Notes under the pieces: model-generated
Told to the model about the DNA's origin: nothing
What the model saw: the letters and a program-made list of their open reading frames with translations, nothing else
The model's database searches: none
From: Hsuehochloa calcarea
Lineage: Eukaryota; Streptophyta; Magnoliopsida; Poales; Poaceae
Direction: 5' to 3'
DNA length: 64,000 nucleotides
NCBI GenBank assembly: GCA_036346395.1
Contig: CM070604.1
Span: 50,433,662-50,497,661 of the forward strand
Position numbers and translations under genes: made by a program
In this document: piece by piece, positions 22,305 to 31,596 of the stretch
Layout of the letters: every line of letters begins with the position of its first letter
How positions within the stretch are numbered: the stretch's first letter is position 1

Positions 22305-22829
22305 CTACTTGCCCAGTTTACAACCCTGACAAAACATGGATGTGTCAATAGTAACAGGTCTAAGAACACCCTGACAAACTAATAAAGAAAGGCGGGACCC
22401 ACACAAGTGACCTAAACGGTGATACCACTGCGCAAAGACGCCAGAGGTCGTGGCAGCAGTGGCGGTGGAAGTAGACATAGAGGTGACAGGAGCAACTGAA
22501 GTGGACGAAAGGTGGAGGCGATCATGGATGTAGAGATCCTGACGATCCCTACGATGCCGGCCAGTCCCAAGTGTTGTCTCTGTCTGTCGATCCTGGATGA
22601 AACAAGTGTGAGAGTCAAAACCAACCCTACAACCGATATCAGTGAGCTGACCCACCGAGAGAAAATGCATGATAAGCTGGGGAACATGGGAAACAACTGG
22701 AACAGAAAAGTCAGTGGACAAAAGAGTACCCTGACAGCTGATAGACATAGTAGTACCATCAGCTGTCTGAACAGAGATGAGAAAAACAGGATGTCCTACT
22801 GAAGTGAGAGATATGGAGTCCGGTGTCAT
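22305..22829 (-). pseudogene. Copia protease and pre-integrase region
   Basis: The 174-codon minus frame includes SVQTADGTTMSISCQGTL and LIMHFLSVGQLTDIGCRVGF (end of the protease-like region). QWYHRLGHLCGSRLSLLV, with the His pair, and FCQGCKLGK, with the Cys pair of the integrase zinc-binding region, follow. Confidence 0.8.
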
Positions 22830-22994
22830 GTGGGAAGAGACACCAGAATCTAGAACCCAAGAGGTACTTGGAGGAGACGTCTGAGCTAGATCGCGTAACT
22901 CGCCGAGCCGTGAGAGAGGCTGCTGAAGTAGAGCTGATGTAATCTGCCAACGGAGTCACCTCGCTGAAAAGGTCCTGACGTGCTGGTTTGTCCT

Positions 22995-23950
22995 CTAGTC
23001 GAGGAAGGGCCTCACTGCTCTCCCTTGGAGCGTGGACCTCCACGTACCTTGTTCTGCTTTTTTCGCACCGCACAACACTGATAGTCGTGCCTGAAGTTCT
23101 TGCAATAATTGAACTGAACCCCAGTTGATGCAAAAATAGGAGCAAAAACAGACACCTGAGGAGGAACTATAGTCGAAGCAGAAACCGTTGGTGTAGTCGA
23201 AGAAGAAGAGGTAGCAAACACAACCGAAATAAACTGTGCTGCTAACCGCGGCAAAGCTCCTCAACACGAATAGTCGAAAAAGGCCTCGGTGACTGTCGGT
23301 CGTGGTGAACAATAGACTCAAACTCTGGGCGAAGATGGCGAAGTCATAAAGACGAAGACGATCACGATCCGCCTTTTGTACTTTATATGACACTCCTGGC
23401 AAAGCGGAGAAGCCAGCTCATCCAGCTATCGCCAGAGACTGGCCAGGGCTCGAAAGAAATCATCAACGGAGGAGTCCTCCTAGCGAAGCGTCTCCAACTC
23501 ACGATGAAGCGAAAAGAACTGAGCATCACTACTTCTTGGTATTGCTCATGCAAGTATTCCCATATCTAACGAGTGGCACGTAGACCAACAATATATGACT
23601 GGATGGAGTCGTCGACACTGACCACCAGGATGGCACGAACACGGCCTCATCAGCACACCAGCGCTCAAAAGCGTCTATGGCATATTGAAAAGCCTCATCG
23701 GCAGCATCAGCAGCATCAATAGCGGCCTCTGTCTCCTTCTTGGCAGCCTCATCTTCTGCAGAGGTGCAGAAGTAGGCTGCCTGGGAGAAGGCTGAATCAG
23801 CGACGGCAAACAAGGTCGGGCACCAGTAACATGTCCCCAGAGACGGAGACCATCGAACATGATCTCCATAAGTGAAGACCACAACCTGTAGTTCGTTCCA
23901 TTAAGTTTTGTTCCCGAGAATGAGATCGCAGCTGATGGAACAGAAGTCAT
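22995..23950 (-). pseudogene. Copia gag region with zinc knuckle (broken)
   Basis: Gag starts at about 23950 on the minus strand with the Copia Gag opening KLNGTNYRLWSSLMEIM. It is frameshifted within about 60 codons by a Glu/Ala-rich insertion around 23690-23780. The nucleocapsid is recognisable at 23090-23150 as NYCKNFRHDYQCCAVRKKQN, a degenerate CCHC knuckle. Confidence 0.7.
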
Positions 23951-24002
23951 TGGTAGGCGGTGCTGGACGGCGTGGCGACTAAGACAACGAAGTCTAACAG
24001 GC

Positions 24003-24490
24003 GGCGCTGGATGGCGCGGCGGTTAGATCAACGTACTATTTTTTTTCTCTCTTTTACATCGTTGCTCTCTTAAAGCCGGTCCAAAACGCGTGGGTCCCGG
24101 GCGGGACTCGACGGCGGCGACAACCTGGCGGAGTTCGACGGCGACGGCCGGCGATAATGGCGGCGACTGGCGGCGGCCGATGAGTAGCGGCGAGACTGGC
24201 GGCGGATCGTTGGCGGCGGCGGCAACAACTAGAGGAGGCGGCGGCTGGCGGAGACCAGCGGCGGGGCGGCGAGTGGCTCGAGTCGGGCGGCGGCTGGCGA
24301 CGACTCCCAACGCGTTTTCCCCTCGGGCGTCTTGGTGGTGACCGGCGGTGCGGCGACCTAAGCGGTGACGGCGGCCGGCGGCGACTGGCAATGGCGGAGA
24401 CTGAACCGATGGCGTGGGCTACTGGAGGCGACAAAGAAGGGTTCGGCGATGGCGGCGACGTCCTAGAGGCGGCGGCGGCAACGGCGGAAA
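24003..24490 (-). other. CGG-rich leader between Copia 5' LTR and gag
   Basis: Almost 490 bp of CGG/GGC-rich DNA separates the 5' LTR from gag. The open frames it produces (Pro/Arg/Ser or Gly/Ala/Arg) are composition artefacts. A tRNA-complementary primer-binding site such as TGGTATCAGAG should follow the LTR on the minus strand, but I could not find it. Either the leader was acquired or the LTR/primer-site junction is lost. Confidence 0.45.
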
Positions 24491-24841
24491 GAGATAGGGT
24501 ATTGTGTATTCAAGAGAGTCCAATAAGCAATATATATAGGGAGTACAAGGGGATTGCCATATACAAATTAGGAAACAAATATAGTCATATTCTAACATAA
24601 ACTATTAAATCGAGGAGCAAGTACACAAATGTTGTCAAGAGTGCATGGGTCTAGAGGGTACATTGCACCAGAATGGGCTCTAAATCTTCCAATCACCGGT
24701 AAAGCCGATGTTTACGGCTATGAAGTAGTTCTTCTTGAGTTAGTAAAGGGGATTCGGGTTTCTAGATGGGTGGTCAAGGGCAGATGGGTGGTTGAGGGCG
24801 AGCAGGTGGAAATGGTTGTTAGATGCTCTACTGAGATTCTT

Positions 24842-25271
24842 ATGCCCTGTTTGGTACAGCTTCAGATTCCTATTTTTCAGATTATGCTCCTGATTCTCTG
24901 AGAATCCACTTATCTGATAATCTGGAGCTGTCTGTTGAAATCGTTTGGCTGGTAGGTTGGCTCCAAAAACTATATGAGGGAGGATTAGAGGCAAATAGAC
25001 TATGTCACCCCTGGGTGTAATACTTCAATTGTTTTTGTGTAACTCAATGGCATTTGCGGGTAAAAACATTCAACTTCAAATGGTATTTTCGTTTCTGAAG
25101 GTTGGATTCTCACGAGAATCTGCTGGGAGGCTGCTTCTCGTTACTAGTTTATTTTCGAGATAGCTCCTCGCGAAAAGCATAATCTAGTGGTTTTGATAAT
25201 CAGGGTGTTTGGTACGGCTTCACGAGAATCGATTGAGAAGCTGGGAGTGGAAGTTGTATCAAACATGACCT
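24842..25271. mobile_element. PIF/Harbinger-like MITE in the receptor kinase relic
   Basis: The left end, GCCCTGTTTGGTACAGCTTC, is inverted at the right end (GAAGTTGTATCAAACATGACC). The kinase sequence resumes directly after it. A second terminus-like phrase (GGGTGTTTGGTACGGCTTC) at 25203 suggests an internal duplication or nested copy. The duplication is at most TA/TTA and is not convincing. Confidence 0.6.
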
Positions 25272-25371
25272 AAACGAGTTAGCGAGCAAAGATTAGTCAT
25301 GGCTTCTGGAGTTTGTGGACTACAGACTGGATGGGGAATTCAACTATTCACAGGTAATCATGATGCTTAAG

Positions 25372-25922
25372 GGTGTGTTTGGTTCGTTGAATGGAGTGGT
25401 CCTGAACCATCCGGTACGGAAAATGAGTTCGTTCAAGTGTTTGGTTGGTTGAATAGAAACAAACCATTTGGGATGAGATGGTTCAAGAAAAAAGAATATT
25501 CTATGTTTATGTTGTATCATCCCATTCGGAAAAAAATCCTAAACCATACCGTTCACTCGAATTCCAAGTCGTTTGGTGAGGTGGCGTCTTGATTTACGAG
25601 TTTTAAATGATCATATTTCCTAAACCGAGTATATGATTTGCGATCTGATTGAACTGTTGTGTTCCTTGTCATTTAATTAACAAAACAAGACCACTTTTGG
25701 CATATTTTAGTGCAAAAAATATCATACGAATCATCCTATCCCACCAACCAAATACCATCTTGAACCATCCAGGACCATCCTATTCCACCAACTAAACAAA
25801 ACCATGTATCATCATATCCCACCAATCAAACACCATACTTGTATTATCTCATCTAGGACGATCACATCCTACATGTATCATCCTATCACATTCAACCTCA
25901 TCCTACCAACCAAACGCACCCC
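25372..25922. mobile_element. PIF/Tourist-like MITE in the last kinase exon
   Basis: The ends GGTGTGTTTGGTT and AACCAAACGCACCCC are inverted repeats. The inside is rich in the repeated phrase CATCCTATCCCACCAACCAAA. It is flanked by a 3-bp AAG (25369-25371 and 25923-25925). Removing the insert plus one AAG restores the kinase reading MMLK-IAV. A 3-bp duplication fits the PIF/Harbinger group. Confidence 0.75.
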
Positions 25923-26012
25923 AAGATAGCAGTGCCATGTGTGGAAGAGGAGAGGGGCGGAAGACCAAGCATGAGCCATGTGGTTGAAACTCTGCTTTCA
26001 CCAGTGGAATGA

Positions 26013-26247
26013 TGTCCAGCACTAGAATTGCCATTGTTCTAGCTAGCTGATGCGTGTACCGCGAGAAAATAATATGGTGTGCTGTTGCACAGAATAGTTA
26101 CTGTACCGAGAGCCTTATGTAAACTCAATCATCTTAACATGCAGTAGTACTATTTCCTTTAGTCTACTTGTTTGATACTTTGGTCTACATAAGATGCATC
26201 CACTTACAGTATACCTTGCCATTATTTGATGAAGGAATGCATGGATT
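26013..26247. other. Short intergenic gap
   Basis: 235 bp of AT-rich DNA between the receptor kinase relic and the nuclease relic. I see no gene, repeat or clear signal in it. Confidence 0.5.
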
Positions 26248-26942
26248 CTAACAAACTAGATGATTGCATAATGTTTCATACTCAAATATACCGATTCTAA
26301 TGCACCCACGCCAAGTTGTCAACACCAGTAAGATGTGTAAACCACGCCCATCAACCTCGAACCCTTCCACTCCGGCATCATCTCTCTGGCTCGGCATTGC
26401 CCCCAAATCGCTCTCTACCTCCGCCTCTTCCTCCGGTGCCAATGCGGAGTAATCGTCCCTCGCCAGCAACAGATTGTGAAGCATTGCGCATGTCCCAATG
26501 CACGCCGCGGCCGCACGATGGCCCCCCACCCCGTCAAGCTCCGGACAACGCACCTCACCGGGCGGCATATTGCCTTGTGCGCAGCGTTGAACTCCACCTC
26601 CGGCGAGCCGGGCACCGCCGGTCCAGGGAACGGCACTATGAGCCAGGGCAGCTGCGGGTACCCGCCGCCATCCCCAACCAAGTACTCCACAGGGTCAAGC
26701 ACCCTCCCTTGTTCCAGCTCCTGATACAAAGACGACAGCCTGAGCACCTCAAAGTCGGTGCGGTCGCCGCGGAAGCCAGCAGCGAGGGAGAGGATGCGGG
26801 AGGAGGCGCCGGACACAAGCTGCGTCGCTAGGGGGCCGTTCGGGCCCGGCGAGTGTAGGCGAGCGCGCCGCGGCAGGAAGGGAGCTAGGAGGAGGTGTTG
26901 GTCGGGTCGGAGGGAATGCGAGCCAAAAGCATAAGTTAGCAA
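26248..26942 (-). pseudogene. HARBI1/ALP1-like nuclease pseudogene (PIF/Harbinger-derived)
   Basis: The minus strand reads SSRILSLAAGFRGDRTDFEV, YLVGDGGGYPQLPWLIVPFP and EVEFNAAHKAICRPVR (frame 26942-26415). It then shifts to the frame ending at 26248 with ACIGTCAMLHNLLLARDDYS. This is the order of the DDE-type nuclease of PIF/Harbinger transposases and their domesticated relatives (HARBI1, ALP1): G-D-x-G-Y-P, the F-N-x-x-H segment and the conserved C-terminal ACxxLHN. The frameshift near 26500 and the missing N-terminus make it a relic. A host ALP1-like gene and a transposase are both possible sources. No TIRs were found around it. Confidence 0.75.
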
Positions 26943-28098
26943 GGAAGACGCGACGGAGGCGACGCGCAGGCGGTGGTGGGCACACGGAAGAGGGAGGATT
27001 AAAACTAAAATTCACCGGGTTAGGTTTTAGATTCACTAGGGTCCAACTATTGAGAGAGGGTGGCAGGGCAGCAATGGCACCTCTGACCACGGATCGGAGG
27101 AGGGCAATGGGCGGTGAAGGTCAGCAGAGCAACAGGAATCAACTAGAAATTAAGAAACAAGGGTGATGTTGCAGATCCGACGGCAGCCGCCAGAGACGAG
27201 GACAAAAGCGGCGACAAGGGAGGCAGGCAACACCAACAGAGGAAGATAAATTGGTAACACAACGCAAGATGCAGGCAGTACTGATAGAGGAAGAGGAGGC
27301 GGTAGTGGTAGGTCCGTGGCTAACCGACGCCAACGAGGCAGCACAAGGCTGTGCGCATTGGGGATGGGGAATGAGCTTAGGTTAGAGTTGGGGATGGGAA
27401 GAGTTAGTATATGATTTGGGATGATGATATGAGTCATTGGATCTCCATCTGACAGCTCAAAAATCTGACTAATTTGCAAAAGAAAAACTGTCAAACGTTG
27501 TGTTGTGTAGACAATCCCATATTTTTTTTACATGAACATTCGAAATTTACATACTCATTCCAGAGTCTGTCTGGAACACCGCAATTTCAAATAAATTTTA
27601 CAAAAATCAGTTTATTTCTCGTAGGAACAGAGGAAACTCCAGTATAACTTTTTATGGATTCGCGCATTTCAAATGGGGCTATATTCGTCTCATCCAGGCT
27701 TGGCATGGCCCCCTTTAACATTGACATGGCCTGATGGCCATGACTGGAAACTTATCCTAAAGGCCAAAACATTCACTGGTAGTATGGATAGCTCCTCATT
27801 CAGTGCTTTCGATTCAGGTCGAGTGCAATTAGCATTCCAAAACAAAAAGGTATTAATATGCAGTAGAATCCGAGTCCTTTGTTGTCCTTGGTCTCTGCTG
27901 CTGATTCATGGTCTGTAATCGGCTTGGCGGAGCTTCATTACTTTGGATCCGGATTCAGTTCAATGTCGAGGTGGTTCACCAGAGAAAGGCAGAGCATCAC
28001 ATGACATTATTTGACAAAGCAGACCATGAAGAATTTTCAGTCTTAAAAAGTTCTCAATAGATTATATTCCGAATCTCTGATCTACAAGTTTGACAGGA
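26943..28098. other. Intergenic DNA, no recognisable gene
   Basis: 26943-27480 is GC-moderate with Pro/Leu/Arg-biased frames on the minus strand that look compositional. 27520-28090 has only short frames. No terminal repeats or splice-supported exons were found. Confidence 0.45.
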
Positions 28099-28504
28099 TG
28101 TCATGTGGCGCTTAACATATTCAGCGATCAAGGGCGACGGCAGCAGCAGCATGCAACCGGAGCCAGCGCACGACAGCAGCAGCTAGGCATGCGGCAGCAG
28201 GCCTCAAAGTCTTCTTCGGAAAGGCATGTGTATTAGGATAGTTCAGATTGATTAGATCTCCATAAGAGATCTCCTTAAGAGATAGAATTAGATTCCAATT
28301 GTTAGGCCTAAGTCTCTATTTAATGAGACATCTATTCGGTATGGGGTGGGAAGAAAATCATAAAACTAAATCTCTCTCTCTCTCCCCCTGTTCATCGTGA
28401 CCTGCCGCGCGGCAGCCACGACTCCTCTGCCCCGTCGTCGGGGTCCAAGTCCGCGTCCAACGACTTATCACAATTACCCATCCGATCCAATCCTGTCTAA
28501 GACA
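28099..28504 (+). repeat. 5' LTR of the 28-30 kb gypsy element
   Basis: 406 bp. Shares long identical blocks with 29891-30330, including GGCATGTGTATTAGGATAGT. Contains a CT-rich run (CTCTCTCTCTCTCC) near 28374-28387. Confidence 0.88.
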
Positions 28505-28599
28505 ACTTCGTATCAGAGCCAAGTTTTAGGGACCCATGCGCAGAGATTGTCCTCGGCGGTCCGATCGAAAAAGGCCCACCGGTCGATCCGGCTGCAGTC

Positions 28600-29217
28600 G
28601 TGCCTGAGCCCAGCGGTCCAACCCAGTCGAACGTCGAATGTCGAACGCCATGGACATCGTGGGGGGAAGGCCGAGGTGGTCATTTGCGTGCGGCGCTTGT
28701 ACACGTACCGAGGCTCATCGTGGACTCCAAGGATTGGGGTGCTTGTAACTCGACATCGGTTTGAAGAGGCTGCCCAAGACCGACTGTGAACAATTGGATC
28801 TGTTGGCACTCCGTTAATGGGTTAGTACGGCATAGGAGAGCGAGGAATTGGTTGGAGAACTGCTGGACCGTGCCCTTCTTGTGCAGTGCAGTAAGCTCGC
28901 ACAATGGATTGCTACGCAATGGTGGCCCGAAGCGGGTGTTGATCAGCTCGACGAAGTGGCGCCATGAAGGCATGCCCATGTCGCGCTCCAAGCGATGGTA
29001 CCAAAGCTAGGCCAAACCCATCATGTGAAAGACTACTAGCCAAATTGTCTTCCTCCATGGTGTGTTGTCCCCGAAAAAATTGCTCACAGTGACTGAGCCA
29101 TGGCTCATCTTCGTAACCGTCAAACGTCAGGAAGTTCAGCTTATGGAAGCAAGGGACACCGCCACAGCCGGAGGCGCGCCCTTCCCCCATTGGACGATGC
29201 GCCAGGGGGCCCTCCAT
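28600..29217 (-). pseudogene. gypsy gag fragment, inverted relative to its LTRs
   Basis: The minus frame from 29217 gives KLNFLTFDGYEDEPWLSHCE and QFFRGQHTMEE. A frameshift leads to 28991-28680 with WRHFVELINTRFGPPLRSNP, LTALHKKGTVQQFSNQFLAL and LLCRTNPLTECQQIQLFTVG. These are consecutive parts of the retrotransposon Gag domain of chromoviral-type gypsy elements. The orientation opposes the primer-binding site and integrase of the same element. Confidence 0.8.
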
Positions 29218-29239
29218 GTTAGCGCCATGGTGCGCCCCT

Positions 29240-29863
29240 CCCGCAGGTGCCTACTTCATACTTCTCCATTCAAAGTGGTGTATGGTAGGGAACCACCGTC
29301 ATTGGGCGCCTATGAGACGAGTAGCACGTGTCTTCCTGCCGTGGAGCAGTTAGTACACGGCCGTGATGAATTCTTGCTAGAGGTCCATGGCCGATTACTC
29401 CAGACACAACTTTACAAGCATCAATATGACAAAAGGACGTCGTGGCCTGGAGTTGGCTGAAGGGCAATGGGTTTGGCTCCATCTTCATCATCGTCAAGCG
29501 GCATCATTGTCTCTAACCAATCGCGGAAAGTTGGGAGCACGTTATTTTGGACCATACAAAGTGCTTCAACACGTTGGTTTGGTAGCTTATCGTCTTGAGT
29601 TGTCGACCCATGCCAAGATTCATGGCGCCTTCCACATTAGCCTGTTGAAGCTATTTGTAGGTACTCCTCCAGCCAGACCTCCAACATTGCCGACTTTGTT
29701 GCATGGAAGGGTGTGTCCATTGTCGGCTAACGTTCTCAAGTCCCGTCTGGCTCGCAGGTCAACTACAACTTCTAGTTCAATGGAAAGGCACTTCAGCAAC
29801 CAATGCTTCTTGAGAAGATTTGGAGAAATTTCAGGAACTATTTCCTCTTTTCCCGCTCAATGA
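29240..29863 (+). pseudogene. gypsy integrase C-terminus
   Basis: The plus frame to 29460 has SPFKVVYGREPPSLGAYE and QLVHGRDEFLLEVHGRLLQT. The overlapping next frame (29387-29863) has EGQWVWLHLHHRQAASLSL, GKLGARYFGPYKVLQHVGLV and AYRLELSTHAKIHGAFHISL, then LLKLF. This is the end of a gypsy integrase up to the region before a chromodomain. One frameshift lies near 29450. The catalytic core is missing. Confidence 0.85.
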
Positions 29864-29890
29864 CGAGCTACTACTCCAGAAGAGGAGAGA

Positions 29891-30330
29891 TGTCATGCGG
29901 GCCTTAACATATTAGCAAGAAAACGATCAAGGGCGACGGCAGCAGCAACATGCAACCGAAGCCAGCGCACGGCAGCAGCAGCTAAGCGTGCAACAGCAGG
30001 ACTCGTCTTCTTCGGAAAGGCATGTGTATTAGGATAGTTCAGATTGATTAGATCTCTATAAGAGATAGAATTAGTTTCCAATTGATCTCCTTAAGAGATA
30101 GAATTAGATTCCAATTGTTAGGCCTAAGTCTCTATTTAAAGAGACACATCTATTCAGGGTATTCAGCATGGGGTATGAAGAAAATCAGAAAAGTAAATCT
30201 CTCTCTTTCCTGTTCACATGACCTGCCCTTGTCGCGCAGCCACCGCCCCTCCGACACGGCATCAGGGTCCAGGTCCACATCCAGCGACTTATCACAATTA
30301 ACCCCATCCAATCCAATCCCGTCCGTGACA
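29891..30330 (+). repeat. 3' LTR of the 28-30 kb gypsy element
   Basis: 440 bp, TGTCATGCGG to CCGTGACA, followed by the CAGGA duplication. It is longer than the 5' LTR, mainly through a local duplication around 30058-30120. Confidence 0.88.
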
Positions 30331-30335
30331 CAGGA

Positions 30336-31596
30336 TTTGCTAGTTTCTCGCCTCATTTAAAGGGGACAGTTGCATACAAGCAGCTTGGCTTGTGCTACTC
30401 TTCAGAAAACATTTCATAGCAGACTAGTCTCATTACCTGCTAGGTTTCGAATGGACTGGAAAATGAGCAACTGATGAGTGATGACAGATTACATGGTTTT
30501 CTAGTACCTGCCCTACTAAACTACGAGGTGAAGCACTCAGGCCACTTCAAGAATAATAGTACTATAGCAGTAATGGAGGTAAATAATTCAGAAAGCCTGC
30601 CTGTCAGTTAGATTACTGAACTATGTCACGCCATCCTGCCTTCGCACCCGACTTCAGTATTACTAGTAACCACTTCCTAAGCTGTGAAGGATTCAAAAAC
30701 AAACAAAAAATGGTAACTGATCTTTGTTAATATTTCATTAACATATAGAAGAACACACTGAAAAAAAAGATCCCGCAAAAAATATACCAACGTACGTCAG
30801 GAAGCAAGCGAGCTAGAGTTGCTTTGCTCTTTTGATCTAACATAGTAGTTGTAGCAGGTAGTTCCATGGGGAAAAAATAGTTGATGATGTTATGAAATAG
30901 TACTATATTGAGCTAGATTGGTTGGTTCACCTATCTGAAGGAATATGCTCTTTCATGCTATGATGGAAGTCATGGAACGAATTATAAATTAGGCCAAATA
31001 ACCTTTTGCCAGTCTACTGCAGGTCTAAACATTGTCTGAAATTTACATTGTTGACAGCAGTATATTTTTTTACAGGATGTCTGGGAGTAAAACTTGAAGT
31101 ATCAATAATCTTCACATTTTAACATCCATATTCCAAACACGTGCTAGATAACATGCAATAAACAAGACAAGTTAGTTCAAACCAAGATTTTTTTGCTCCA
31201 GCACGAAATTGAACCATAATCCAACTTGTTAGTCCAAAAGGTCAAGTTGGAGAAATCATATGCTGTAATCATACTTAAAACATGTTTGTCCTCCTGTTTT
31301 AAACCTTACCAATGTATATTTTTTAATAGTAGCCGCTTATCTCATCAAACATGCCAAGAGAAGCTTACCTATGCATGTCTTGTATTTGGTACCATATCCT
31401 GTGATTGCTCTTTGCTATTTGAGCATCCATCAAAATTATTAGTGTTCAACATGGGTGGTTCTTGCCTAATGGAGTTCATCTCGTTTCCTTTCAGAGGATG
31501 AAGGGAATAGGGATATGTCAGCAAAAGATGAAAAGAAAAGGTGTGGTGTCAGCGAGACAAACAAAAATGCTGGCAAATAGCTATTTAAATAAATTG
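30336..31596. other. Intergenic DNA 3' of the bHLH gene
   Basis: AT-rich, with no coherent ORF or repeat ends. The part nearest 31596 should hold the 3' untranslated region of the minus-strand bHLH gene. No polyadenylation signal stands out enough to name. Confidence 0.5.

Larger units (their letters stand above)
19740..24597 (-). mobile_element. Copia LTR retrotransposon inserted in the receptor kinase relic
   Basis: A 4.86 kb element read on the minus strand. Short terminal repeats lie at 19740-19851 and about 24491-24597; both carry GTGTATTCAAGAG, TATATATAGGGAGTACAAGG and TAACA at the right end. The flanks are GAAAC (19735-19739) and TAAAC (24598-24602), a 5-bp duplication with one mismatch. 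Removing the insert rejoins the kinase frame (GSVKL then LNRG). On the minus strand the order is gag, zinc knuckle, protease/pre-integrase, integrase, RT and RNase H, the Copia order. All parts carry stops or frameshifts. Confidence 0.88.
18453..26012 (+). pseudogene. ZmPK1-like S-domain receptor kinase pseudogene, split by three transposons
   Basis: A plasma-membrane receptor kinase relic similar to maize ZmPK1. Ordered pieces: signal peptide starting MAMRGTLISFLLM (ATG 18453), B-lectin domain (18530-18950), transmembrane segment (LVSSALTLLVIEVTSIVVGC, about 19129-19190) and kinase domain (FSYKELQKATDCF, then GSGGSGSVYKGV and VAVKKL). The kinase continues at 24598-24841 (RGYIAPEWALNLPITGKADV), then 25272-25371 (EFVDYRLDGEFNYSQ), and ends at 25923-26012 (CVEEERGGRPSMSHVVETLL, stop TGA 26010-26012). 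Damage: a G-run with a 10-bp duplication shifts frame at 18744-18775, the S-locus/PAN ectodomain is missing after about 18950, a frameshift lies before the catalytic loop near 19653, and the Asp-Phe of DFG is deleted at about 19724. The interrupters are the Copia element and two MITEs. It cannot make a working kinase. Confidence 0.88.
28099..30330 (+). mobile_element. Deleted and internally inverted gypsy element with two LTRs
   Basis: 5' LTR 28099-28504 (TGTCATG to AAGACA); 3' LTR 29891-30330 (TGTCATG to GTGACA). The perfect 5-bp duplication CAGGA lies at 28094-28098 and 30331-30335. A primer-binding site (TCGTATCAGAGCC, 28508-28520) follows the 5' LTR and a purine tract (AGAAGAGGAGAGA, 29878-29890) precedes the 3' LTR, so the element is plus-oriented. 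Integrase C-terminus is in plus orientation, but gag lies on the minus strand. Protease, RT and RNase H are absent. The 3' LTR carries an extra copy of a roughly 33-bp AAGAGATAGAATTAG segment. Confidence 0.88.

Noticed and set aside
24023..24434. Long Arg/Pro ORFs on the minus strand and a Gly-rich ORF on the plus strand
   Set aside because: Compositional consequence of CGG-repeat-like DNA in the Copia leader.
26316..26831. 171-codon plus-strand ORF
   Set aside because: Shadow of the minus-strand HARBI1-like relic, which has the conserved motifs.
27150..27494. 114-codon minus ORF rich in Leu/Pro
   Set aside because: No motif, low complexity and no splice-compatible neighbours.
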